Shown: piece after piece, positions 54,693 through 64,000 of the stretch
How the letters are laid out: each line of letters starts with the position of its first letter
Position numbering within the stretch: the stretch's first letter is position 1
NCBI GenBank assembly: GCA_034231615.1
Contig: CM067315.1
Location: forward strand, 33,065,735 to 33,129,734
Length of the DNA: 64,000 bases
Reading direction: 5' to 3'
Source of the DNA: Meghimatium bilineatum
Lineage: Eukaryota; Mollusca; Gastropoda; Stylommatophora; Philomycidae
Made by a program: the position numbers and the translations under genes
The notes under the pieces: generated by a model
Databases searched by the model: none
Seen by the model: the letters and a program-made list of their open reading frames with translations, nothing else
What the model was told of the DNA's origin: nothing

Positions 54693-54855
54693 CTATGAGC
54701 TTGGGTACAGTAGGATTGATATATAAACCATTTTATCTATGAGCTTGGGTACAGTAAGATTGATATATAAACCATGTTACCTATGAGGTTTGGTACAGTA
54801 GGATTGATATATAAACCATGTTATCTATGAGGTTTGGTACAGTAGGATTGATGGG
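54693..54855 (+). repeat. 44-bp tandem repeat, four units
   Basis: Units start at 54693, 54737, 54781 and 54825: ctatgagcttgggtacagta, then ggattgatatataaacca. Confidence 0.88.
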
Positions 54856-55284
54856 CAAGAATTTCTCAACAAGTAAAAATGTTCATTGAATTGTTAATGT
54901 CTATATTTTACATAATTTCAATTCAATTTAGACATTAAACAAATATTTTGGGCAAATGTATTATGGAAAAATAGATTACTAAACGTATACCGGGTACATG
55001 TATCAGCTTATACACAATAATATACAGCACATATATTATGCACTTATTAGACTGACATACATATGTTGGTCTCTTATTTGTTGTACTGTTTTGAAATGGA
55101 AAACAGAAGTAAATAAAATATTGCATCTTGATTAGTCCAACAGCGATTGGCCAGAAACCTGAAACAAAAAATATAGAAATTAAATTTTAAAAATAATTTT
55201 GTGGGTTACATTGATTATCGTCTTCGCACATTGAACATGTCCATATGTGATCAGATATCCATTTCAGTTATTTTGTATGTGTGT
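54856..55284. other. No recognised feature
   Basis: AT-rich, no repeat partner and no coding signal. Confidence 0.4.
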
Positions 55285-55420
55285 ACCATTCATTCTGAAA
55301 CTCATTGGATCTCTCTTTTATTAAGATATTCCTACTAGATTTCCAGCAAAATGTAATACAGAGAACGGAAATGTGTTGTCTTTCTATTTGCGCCAATGGC
55401 CCAACAGAACCAATTTTGGC
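55285..55420 (-). repeat. Family A element, diverged
   Basis: ccattcattctgaaactcat to gcgccaatggcccaacagaa. Confidence 0.6.
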
Positions 55421-55494
55421 ATTTCAGTAACCATCATCATCCTCCACTTCAGTGCTAACTTATAGTTTTTGTGCTGTTTCAACTTTTATATGTA

Positions 55495-55860
55495 TGGGTC
55501 TCACCAATGGCCCACTAAACAAACCACCCATGGAACATAAAATCTTAGTAGATGACATGCCTTTATATTGAAACTCTCTTATGGAAACTTTGTAGCATGT
55601 TATCTATACAATTATATATCTCCTCTAGACCCAAGATGCCAAGCACACTAGAGTGCTAGGGACTAGCAACACATAGCTAGTAACTGCACATCAGGGTCAA
55701 CAAACCAAAGCTGACCAAGACCCTAAGACACTTCTATGCAGTGGGTCTGGAAACAAGAGTACAGCAATGTAGCCTGGCCAAGTTCTAGGGTGGCAGCAAA
55801 GCTGTAAACAGACATAACACCACAAATATCCTTTTCAGGATGGACAACAAAGAATAAAAT
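55495..55860 (+). repeat. Family D then family J
   Basis: D at 55495-55625 (gggtctcaccaatggcccac, agatgacatgcctttatatt). J at 55690-55860 (tgaccaagaccctaagacac, gtacagcaatgtagcctggc), the inverse of 2190-2455. Confidence 0.6.
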
Positions 55861-56159
55861 ATACCTCCTCTCAGTAGAATGCTACTTAAATAGGCATTAC
55901 AGTAAGCTGAAGTCCCCTGGGTATGAAAGAAAGATAAAAAAAACTATCCTACTGCAATAACTGCACCAATATTTGGCCTTTAGATTTTTAAAATGTCTGT
56001 CCTTGGTTAGAAAGTCACTAATATGCTTATTAAAATGCACACATAGAACAAATGTTATTGGCTATAATGTGTGGAGAATTTTGTGGATGATGCAAGCTAA
56101 CATTTTTCAGCCTAAGCAGAAAAGTTTTATTATGTAGTGGGCAGATGGTATGAGTCTGC

Positions 56160-56695
56160 ATCAGACTACATAAAAAGAACATATTGAGTACATTAAGAGG
56201 GCAGGGTAGCACCATGCGCAAAGAGAATGGGAAAACATTTCGAGGAAATCGGAACAAAAGCATTGTCAGCTCAAGACAAGCTACAAGTTACTGGTGCTTC
56301 CAGCCCTGGCCCAACTCTACTGTCGAGCTTTTCCTATACCGGAATCATGCTCACGGTGAGAAAAGGTACACTGATGGGCACATGCACAATACGTGTAATT
56401 ACACAAGACAGGTTCACTGGCTGTGAAACACCTCATGCAAGATAGACATGAAAGACAAACTGTCTCTGTGTAGAGTCAATACACATTCGCCACCTGGCGA
56501 CAGATAAGAAGAAGGCTGTCACAGGCTAGGGTAGCCCACACAAAATGTTACGGCATGCCAAAATCGACTGTGCTGGGCTTACAAGGCACATAACAGTGTC
56601 ACAACATAACTAATGCTCCCAGTGGAAATAGCATGAAGCTTCGTGTTGATTATCAAGGAGCAAATGCAAAACAGACACATTTTTGTCTGAGGTAC
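56160..56695 (+). mobile_element. Family C (3' part of element E-C)
   Basis: agcaccatgcgcaaagagaa, taccggaatcatgctcacgg, cgccacctggcgacagataa, gcatgccaaaatcgactgtg to ggagcaaatgcaaaacagac. The E module is missing: a 5'-truncated copy. Confidence 0.7.
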
Positions 56696-57022
56696 TATTT
56701 TGTGAAATAGAAATACCAAAAAATTGGTACCTCTGGGAATCTGTATTTTGTGTAAATCCTGGAATTTCAGGATCCTGGGTTTTAAGGGTTAATCACTCCA
56801 TAACCTTTTTACTTATGTTGCTTGTAGCAGAGTTGCCAGATAGTTGAAATTGATTATAATCAGTAAAATGTGGCTAAGAATAACTAAACTAATATTTAAT
56901 AGGGGTCTACATTGTAAGATAAACTAAAAATTATCACAACATAAATTTCATGGCCAGTAACATTTAAAAATGGAGAATTTGTGAAACTTGCATAAAAATA
57001 CTAATTTCTGACAACCCTGGAT

Positions 57023-57245
57023 TGTGTTCACAGTGAAACAGTCTAATATTAGTATGCAATACTGAAATCTAATCTTTGACTTTATTATGTCTAGTTAATA
57101 ATGATATTTTCCTAACATGTAAACAGTGTTTTACTAACTTGTTCTGTTGGAGCACCAAAGAAATCATCAAAAGTAGAGCTCTGTTTAAGATTTAAAAAAA
57201 CCAACACAAAATCATTAGAAACAAACAAGTTTAATTATTTATATC
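57023..57245. repeat. Duplicated segment, copy 1 (empty sites)
   Basis: About 220 bp matching the discontinuous blocks 60257-60297, 61573-61620 and 62488-62645. It shows the uninterrupted state at agtatgcaatact (57051) and at TTAA (57095-57098). Confidence 0.85.
57139..57180 (-). CDS. Candidate 42-nt exon, unknown gene (copy 1)
   Basis: On minus: polypyrimidine-rich acceptor (ttggtttttttaaatcttaa, then acag), 42 nt reading SSTFDDFFGAPTEQ, then donor gttagt. The frame is phase 0 if adjoining exons agree. The other copy (62532-62573) differs by one codon (T to P). I do not recognise the protein, and no partner exons are seen. It could be chance within a repeat. Confidence 0.4.
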
Positions 57246-57955
57246 AATTATTTAATTATATTTAGAAAAAAATAACAGGGAGATTACATTTAGGGAAAGT
57301 TACCTATTTCAAAATATTTGCACAAAGTCGGAATGTGGTAACGAAGTGACGTAAATGATAAATGAAAACATCAGAAAGTAGAAAAAATGAGTAGTGGAAG
57401 AACACGTTGAACAGTCAAGATATAGTTCAATAGAAACAAACTATGATACCAGTGGAGGAAAGGTAGGAAAGGTAATCAAGTATAAAAAATAATTAAGATA
57501 AAGATAGCCAAAATTAATAAAAAGACAGAGAATACAGAAAGGCCCAATGTAACAACAAAAGATGGAAAATTATGATTGGTAATGTATATACATTTTTCTA
57601 AATCTTTTATTGAATTATGAGAACAAATCATATTTCGTAATAATTTTTCTATAGAGATAATTTTGTTTCGAAATTCTCCATACAAAATTTAAAAACTTTT
57701 TACCACACTATTAGCTTATTTGGACACTGACATTAGTGGTCAGATTTTTAAATGTATGAAGTTAAGTCTTCAGTGATATTATACAAGACTTGAACTTTCT
57801 TCTACCTATATTCTACACAACCCGAGGAAATGAAACAGCTAATCACAACTAAGAACTACAGTGAGATCCAACATATCTAAATGCACAGAACACAAAAATG
57901 ACAAAGATCAAACGATAATCAAATTAGACAATATAGAATTATAATGTATAAACAA
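57246..57955. other. No recognised feature
   Basis: Very AT-rich; no shared repeat or coding signal seen. Confidence 0.4.
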
Positions 57956-57959
57956 ATCA

Positions 57960-58500
57960 GAATATCTGAGAGCAAATATAAACAGTTTCAGAGATTATTA
58001 AGTCGAGATCAGGAGAAGACTCGCAATTGCAAACACTCAAATTAATTAAAATGAGAAAGCTATGGTAAAGTAGTAATAATGATGCTAAAGTAACCCTTTT
58101 AAGATTATATATTTTCCCAGTGGTAACATAGGTATGTGAGACATAGACTTTAAACAAGACAATATTCAGAAGAATAAATTCATTTGAAATGAAGTGCTAC
58201 AGAAAGATCCCATGAATATCATGGATAGAGAAAAAGAAGAACATTGAAATTACTGAAACTAAATGAAGGGTGGCTAGAAAAATACCATCATGAGAAGGAA
58301 ACTACAATATTTTGGACACTTCAAGTGACATGATTTTGGAGGGCAGAGTGCCAAAGGGAGAAAAGGAGGAAGACCAAGAAGATGATGGACAGCGACATTG
58401 AAGAATGTATGAACATGTTTATGGCCAATGCAGGCCTGCTTGCCCAGGACAGAGAGGCATTCAGAGTATCCACGATGAAGACAATGTTCTAGAAAGAATA
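57960..58500 (+). mobile_element. LINE relic, RT end to C-terminus
   Basis: Broken frames: FPVVTYVCETxTLNKT, then INSFEMKCYRKIPxISWI, then GRVPKGEKGGRPRRxWTATL and AQDREAFRVST. These are the YGCETW, FEMKCYRR and GRPRxxWxDNI motifs of an RTE/CR1-like ORF2. Confidence 0.8.
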
Positions 58501-58612
58501 TGTCACTTGATATATACTTCATGAGATTATTTCAAGACGTGAACTTTATAGTATACAGGATATTTGACCTCTGCTTACGCAATAAAATCGATGAAATATA
58601 TGAATCCATATC

Positions 58613-59120
58613 TTCTGTGACACATGTGGTTGCGTCTGTGGGTTCCACCAATGTATCTTCTGTGACACATGTGGTTGTGTCTGTGGGTCTCACCAATGTA
58701 TCTTCTGTGACACATGTGGTTGCATCTGTGGGTCTCACCAATGTATCTTCTGTGACACATGTGTTTGCGTCTGTGGGTCTCACCAATGTATCTTCTGTAT
58801 CTTCTGTGACACATGTGGTTGTGTCTGTGGGTCTCACCAATGTATCTTCTGTGACACATGTGGTTGCATCTGTGGGTCTCACCAATGTATCTTCTGTGAC
58901 ACATGTGGTTGCGTCTGTGGGTCTCACCAATGTATCTTCTGTGACACATGTGGTTGTGTCTGTGGGTCTCACCAATGTATCTTCTGTGACACATGTGGTT
59001 GTGTCTGTGGGTCTCACCAATGTATCTTCTGTGACACATGTGGTTGCGTCTGTGGGTCTCACCAATGTATCTTCTGTGACACATGTGGTTCTGTCTGTGG
59101 GTCTCACCAATGTATCTTCT
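58613..59120 (+). repeat. 45-bp minisatellite, 11 units, open on both strands
   Basis: Unit tatcttctgtgacacatgtg, then gttgcgtctgtgggtctcac, then caatg. Eleven units; one is preceded by an extra 9-bp tatcttctg. As 45 = 3 x 15 the frames SSVTHVVASVGLTNV (plus) and two minus frames remain open by arithmetic. The unit comes from family D (compare 54215-54245). Confidence 0.94.
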
Positions 59121-59344
59121 GTGGAACTACCTAAGAGGAATGTTAATTATTATTAACATTCCTCAAGGTCAAAGCAACATTTTTGGCAATAACTCGTGAC
59201 AGGTTCATGAGAATCCCATGAAACTTACTGAACACAAAACTCTCTGACAATATTATTGAATGCCTATAAAATATTGACGGTCTACGAACAAATTCAGTAG
59301 AAAATTCAATGTGCGAGTATTGCTCATCTCGCTACAGAACAATG

Positions 59345-59701
59345 ATACATCATCATTGGACATTTAAAGACTGAACAATCACAATGTGTAGTGGCCAGAC
59401 ATTTTAATGTGGTTAGAAGCACTATTAGTCACTTTTGGAGGTGATTTCAACAAACTGGCTCAGTGGCAGACCCAGAGTCAGAACTGCTGCCGAAGACTGC
59501 ATCATACGGCTACGTCACCACAGGAATAAATTTGACTGCATTCTCCACAGTCAATGCCTGCAGACTGCTTTTCTTTGGGTTAGAAGATTCTACAGAGGTC
59601 CTGTTCTTATGAATCAGCATTGCCAGAACAAACTGCAGTGGGCAAACCAGCATTGTCATTGGACCATTGGGAATGACTGGAGACGAGTTTGGTTTAGTTA
59701 A
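59345..59701 (+). pseudogene. Tc1/mariner transposase relic
   Basis: CVVARHFNVVRSTISHFWR, an in-frame TGA, FQQTGSVADP, then (shifted) RPRVRTAAEDCIIRLRHHRN, RFYRGPVLMNQHCQNKLQWA and IGNDWRRVWFS. The helix-turn-helix, GRPRxT hook and the NDWRxVWFSDE region are recognisable; the stop falls just before the first catalytic Asp of DD(E/D). The catalytic domain is missing. Confidence 0.85.
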
Positions 59702-60256
59702 AGTCTGAAAGTTGTTTCATGCCAAGGTTGAAACATATATCCTAAAATAAAATTTTGGTACACATTTGAAATAATGTTGCGTTTCTTTTTTTTTTAAACG
59801 TTTTTTTAAATATAATATTTCTGTCTTCAATTGCTCTGCTGTACTGTGTTCAGAATTTCAGATAATCGGACAAATCATGATTCAAAGATATTAAATATCT
59901 TCAAGTTATTTAACCTAAATCAATAAATCAATGCTTTATGGTTGATGTGTTCTTATGTTATTGATAAATGCAGAAGAAATAATTTAAGAACATAGATATA
60001 TATATGTAATTTTAAAGTGAGAATGAACTGTTCTATTTTAACAAGAATTATTGTGTTAAATAAGTTAAAAGGTTACATATGATAAATTCTAGAAAAGAAA
60101 AAAAGAAAAACTACGAGTTAGAAGTCATATTCATTGAAATGAAAGGAATATATGATATTGGAGTAGTTGAGATGAAATAGACAAAAGAATAGCGGTACAT
60201 TAGTTATGAGAATAACATCAATTTTATAAATGGTGCCTAATAACCATTTTACAGTT
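59702..60256. other. No recognised feature
   Basis: AT-rich; nothing shared with other parts of the window. Confidence 0.4.
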
Positions 60257-60297
60257 TGTGTTCACAGTGAAACAGTCTAATATCAGTATGCAATAGT

Positions 60298-61572
60298 TTG
60301 TTTGTTTGTTTTTCGTTCGCTCCATTGTAACCATCACGGATATCCGTGCGATTTCCGCCGGGAGCGTGATTACGTTGTGCCACCGTTATGCGCCTTGTAG
60401 GCCTAGCACATCCGATTTCGGCATGCTTTGACAATTCGGGTGGGCTACCCTTAGCCTGTGACAGCCTCTATATCTGTCTCCAGGCACGCGTAGTGAAGAC
60501 TCTTCGCCCAGACGATTTTCTAGCTCTCGTCTCACTCGAACGAGGTGTTCCACTGTCTATGAACTTGCCTCGTGTAATTGGACGTGCTGTGCCTGTGCCC
60601 ATTGGGTACTGAACCGTTTCTCATCCATGAGCCTGGTTCCTTAAGGGGAAGAACTCAACAGAGGAGTTGGACCCTGGCTCTTTCGCCCTCTTAGCCGAGG
60701 TGTCATTCACCGACATCGTGTACCCCTTGTCCAAGTTCGAGTCTCACACCACGCGTTTGAGAGCAAGGCGTTCTCGAGCTGAGCGTCCTTGTCCCAATAG
60801 CGCCTGAGCCCATCAGGTACTGAACCCTTTCTCTCTTCAAGTGTATTTCCGGTGTAGGAAAACCTGACAGTAGAGTTGGGCCAGGGCTAAATCGTTGTCC
60901 CTTTTGTGCCTGAGCGAATCGAGTACAGAATCCTTTCTCTCTGCAAGTTACTTCCGGTATAGGAAACCTTGACAGTAGAGTTGGGCCCGGACTGCCATCG
61001 TTGTCCCTTTCTTGCCTACACCCATCGGGTACAGAACCCTTTCTCTTTGCAAGCATATTTCCGGTTTAGGAAGGCTCGACATTAGAGTTGGGTTAGGTCT
61101 TTTGCTTTACCAAACGCCGATGGATGGGTCTGGGTCTCTGCCTGTTAGGAACTCTGGTAACTAGAAGCCCGTCTCGAGCTGACGGAGCTTGTAGTTCCCT
61201 TTCCTAGGGACTTTTCACTTTCTATTTGCAGTTCGCGCTGCCCTCTAGCGCTGTTCTGCCCTTTCATTGTTTCATTGTACTCTGTGTGAAACATATTTGT
61301 CTCTCGCCATGCATTTACCTTTACGTGCATTTTACATTGGCCGCCCCTCCAATGTTCGGACTGGACTGACTAGCTTCACTGTATGTCGACAGTGTCGCTA
61401 TATGTGGTGATGCTGGTGGTGTCTGAGATATTGTCTGTCTCTTGTGCAGACAAATCTCTTTCCATCTGCTACCTCCACATTCTCGGACACGATCCCCAAA
61501 TGATTTGGCCGGAATCAGCTCGAGCTGCTGTATTTCTGTTTCCAGGGTGCACCGCGTGGAGGTACATTTGGG
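60298..61572 (-). mobile_element. Element E-C with 13-bp target duplication and 106-bp internal repeats
   Basis: agtatgcaatagt flanks at 60285-60297 and 61573-61585. On minus the insert runs from cccaaatgtacctccacgcg (E) to gagcgaacgaaaaacaaaca, then aacaaa (A-rich 3' tail). 60783-61090 holds about three tandem units of 106 bp (cgttgtccctttt...cagtagagttgggcc; starts at 60893 and 60999). No long coding frame; an 86-codon minus frame lies in E. Confidence 0.85.
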
Positions 61573-61620
61573 AGTATGCAATAGTGAAATCTAATCTTTG
61601 ACTTTATTACTTCTAGTTAA

Positions 61621-62487
61621 CCTTCACCGCGCCTATATCAACTCCGGCCGCCGAAAACAAAATGGCCCCCATCCAATGAGATATCGTTATAATAGACGCC
61701 CCACAGCCTGATTGGTTACTCGGGAACATGCGCTATTGAAGCCGGTTCATTCCTACGTCCGACATGATCGTTGTAACAATGGCTAGCCAGAAGATACAAA
61801 TTTTATAGCAATTAATCTGACCACATCTGCACACCGGTACGATGCCATGATGGTCGACCGATTTTATAGACCTTTCTTTCATCGTATTTTGAATAAAATA
61901 ACATTGAATCGTGGCTTGAATCATGAATTATTGAGTTATTTAGTTTCACATCAGTGAATATACAGAATGCCGCGTTGGTTTGGAGACTTGTAGACGTTTG
62001 ATATCGAATATGTGGAAGTAGCACAAAAAAATGGCTCTAGACCTAATCTCAAAGAACGATTTTACTGCAAATCTACATGTTTTATACAGTTCTCCCAGCT
62101 ATATTTTGATAATTTTGCAGTGAAAGAACATAAATACAACAGATTTGCGTGATTTAGTTTACAGTGTTGCCAAGGAATTCGATAACTAAGGTAAGTTATT
62201 TTTTTATTAATTTTTTTCCTCTTTATTTGTTATAAAATATATGATTTTTGTGAAAAACGTCTTTACCACTTTCTCATACGTCTGGTATCACACACACACA
62301 TACATAAATTACACCAATATATGCGTAATTCAATTCTTTATTTATATGTGCAAATATTATCTAAATATCTCTAACAACCAAAAAATTATCACATTTTCAA
62401 AACAGTCACCATCAATAATGCAAATTTTCGAAAAAGAATCCGGTGGCAGGGAGACGTTTCGTATTTTTTAATCTGGCTTGCTAAAGG
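61621..62487. mobile_element. piggyBac-like non-autonomous element, 867 bp, TTAA target
   Basis: TTAA at 61617-61620 and 62488-62491. Termini CCTTCACCGCGCC and, inverted, CCTTTAGCAAGCC match at 9 of 13. The empty site has one TTAA. TTAA duplication and CCTT-type ends are piggyBac hallmarks. No transposase. Inside are promoter-like motifs: aaaatggccccc (YY1-like), ccaatgag and attggtta (CCAAT), and a donor-like gataactaaggtaagtt at 62183-62199. Confidence 0.78.
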
Positions 62488-62531
62488 TTAATAATGATAT
62501 TTTCATGACATGTAAACAGTGTTTTACTAAC

Positions 62532-62573
62532 TTGTTCTGTTGGAGCACCAAAGAAATCATCAAAAGGAGAGCT
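62532..62573 (-). CDS. Candidate 42-nt exon, unknown gene (copy 2)
   Basis: Minus strand: acceptor gttttgttttcatcttaaac, then ag, 42 nt reading SSPFDDFFGAPTEQ, donor gttagt. Flanking intron sequence is homologous to copy 1, so the unit was duplicated with its splice sites. Confidence 0.4.
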
Positions 62574-62645
62574 CTGTTTAAGATGAAAACAAAACCCAAT
62601 ACAAAATCATTAGACAAATAAGTTTAATTATTTATAAATAAAAAA

Positions 62646-62989
62646 AACTAATCTTTTTCAAATTATGTCAGCATGAAGTTACCACATTTACTTTGTTCAT
62701 AATCTGATTTACTAGATTTGTAGTGTTCATAATCTTATATGTTGCTGTCTCGATCCCTAGAAATTACGAGCGATTAACTCTTACTTTCTATGTGCAATTG
62801 GGTGGTTTTATCCAGAACTTCATTTCATAACTAGAAGACTCCAACTTTATCTGTATGCAATGCTTTAAGAAGAGATCTCGGTACTATGTACTCTGATTAT
62901 CGCAGATCTTCCTCACATCCTGATTGTAAGCGTTCATTCTAAATATAGAGTTAAAGCAACAGAGATATGTCCACATGAACATTTAATGT
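62646..62989. other. No recognised feature
   Basis: No repeat or coding signal seen. Confidence 0.4.
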
Positions 62990-63330
62990 AACTGTCTCTA
63001 ACCTTGAGGGAACCATGTTTGTTTACGTTAGCTGACCTACATTTATGCAGTGGTAATCAGAGCATGTATGGTAGTACTGAGGTCTTCTGCTCAATGGAGG
63101 CAAGTTTTATGGATTTTGTGGGTTTTCGACCTTTCTGTAACATGCAGAGTTGGAGTCATGTATTTCAGCTTCCATGTCAAGTATCCTTTCATGTCAGAGG
63201 TGTCTAAAGCAGATGGGCTCTGGGTCCTGATTACTATGATGGGAGGGGCAGCCAGCTATACATTCACTGCCATCAAGGGGGGGGGGGAAGGAACTCTCCA
63301 ATTATGCAGGGCTAAATTCATTGCCTGATT
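62990..63330 (-). repeat. Very diverged B-like sequence with poly-G
   Basis: Traces only: tgaccaatc-like spacing, ggctctgggtcctgattact, atgatgggaggggcagccag, and a G10 tract at 63279-63288. Confidence 0.35.
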
Positions 63331-63479
63331 CTGGACTCTCCCAGGGAATTGAATAAAATTTCCTGTCAAAGAATATAACACCACCCTTAGTTGTTTTCCA
63401 AAGAAAGGCCAATAAAAGCGAAGTGCTTCAATTTTTGAAGGAAAAAACACTCCCTTACCAAAGTCATAGCTATAGCCCT

Positions 63480-63705
63480 GTGTGCAATGTTGGGTTCTCT
63501 GAATGTTACGCCAAAAAGAAAAATGATGTGGGACTCCACAAGAATATCATCTACTGAATATGGTACAGCTTCATGGTGTCCTGCATCAAACACCAAATTT
63601 CAGGATCTAGGTAAAGTACAAAACCAGGCGCTTAGGATAATGTTGGAAGCAATGAAATCAACACACATAGTAGAGATGTAGAAAATGAGGAGAATGCAAA
63701 TACTT
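63480..63705 (+). mobile_element. LINE relic, post-RT region
   Basis: STEYGTASWCPASNTKFQDL, then GKVQNQALRIMLEAMKSTHI, then VEM with stop. Same domain as 2540-3060 but plus strand. The final 300 bp of the window show nothing further. Confidence 0.72.
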
Positions 63706-64000
63706 GGCGAATGCAGAGAGACAAAAGTACTAATAATAGGAGAATAGATTTCATCTCACATATTTGGGATAATAGGTAGGCCTGAGATATGTGATTGTAC
63801 CTAAAAGTGATTTTCAGATGGATGTAAAAATGATTGCCAGATAAATGTAAAAATAAATATCATGATGTAGGTGTAAAAATAAAGATTGCTAGATAAAAGT
63901 CTTCAATATAAAGCCTAAGTGCCTATCAACATTTTTATTAAATTAGAATTACCTGTGCCTGAACTGTTGGTGTGGATGGAACTGGTGAGGCCAATGGTCT

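Larger units (their letters stand above)
60257..62645. repeat. Duplicated segment, copy 2, carrying two insertions
   Basis: Homologous to 57023-57245 in three blocks: 60257-60297, 61573-61620 and 62488-62645. They are separated by a 1275-bp and an 867-bp insertion. Confidence 0.85.

Noticed and set aside
58500-59156. 218-, 192- and 169-codon frames as a secreted or repeat protein
   Set aside because: Same arithmetic effect of a 45-bp unit derived from a non-coding repeat; open on both strands.
61640-62190. Promoter and first exon of a host gene
   Set aside because: Sequence lies wholly inside a TTAA-flanked insertion absent from the paralogous site; kept only as a hypothesis in the element's entry.

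Overview
The window is eukaryotic, animal nuclear DNA. It carries two spliced protein genes on the plus strand, with GT/AG introns of roughly 0.4 to 4.3 kb, in visibly AT-rich sequence dense with degraded mobile elements. Calreticulin and FAF1 exon sequences, together with the many short LINE and SINE-like relics, suit an invertebrate, most plausibly a mollusc or other lophotrochozoan. This is an inference; no species can be read from the sequence.

Layout. Positions 1-12940 hold the last seven coding exons of a FAF1-like gene (289 codons: end of the UAS domain, charged linker, complete UBX domain, stop); the 5' part lies outside the window. Positions 13-33 kb are an intergenic repeat field: LINE relics with RNase H or reverse transcriptase remnants, SINE-like families, and tandem arrays with 33-bp, 37/38-bp and 30-bp units. 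Positions 33.3-48.75 kb hold a complete calreticulin gene: promoter with an exact ER-stress element, eight coding exons giving 407 residues ending KDEL, and a 3' UTR with poly(A) signals. Positions 49-64 kb are again repeat-rich: a 32-bp satellite with higher-order structure, hAT-, pogo- and Tc1-like relics, a 45-bp minisatellite, and a duplicated segment at 57.0 and 60.3-62.6 kb whose second copy was invaded by two elements.

Repeat family names used below are mine. A: about 150-163 bp, SINE-sized. B: about 280 bp. Both end on their sense strand in GAGTTTGAGAAyGAACGC(A/T)GAAGAAGAAG. C: 3' module of a longer element whose 5' module is E, together 'E-C', about 1.3 kb. D: about 140 bp, source of the 45-bp minisatellite. 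G, H, J: other dispersed families. K: about 400-430 bp with terminal direct repeats.

The two genes are not evidently linked in function: FAF1 is a ubiquitin/p97 adaptor and calreticulin an ER lectin chaperone, though both belong to protein quality control. The most useful new observations are structural: a paralogous empty site that dates and delimits a 1275-bp retroelement and an 867-bp TTAA-flanked piggyBac-like element; a candidate duplicated 42-nt exon of an unknown minus-strand gene; and element K with terminal direct repeats and 12-13-bp target duplications. I found no clear evidence of a new functional protein system.
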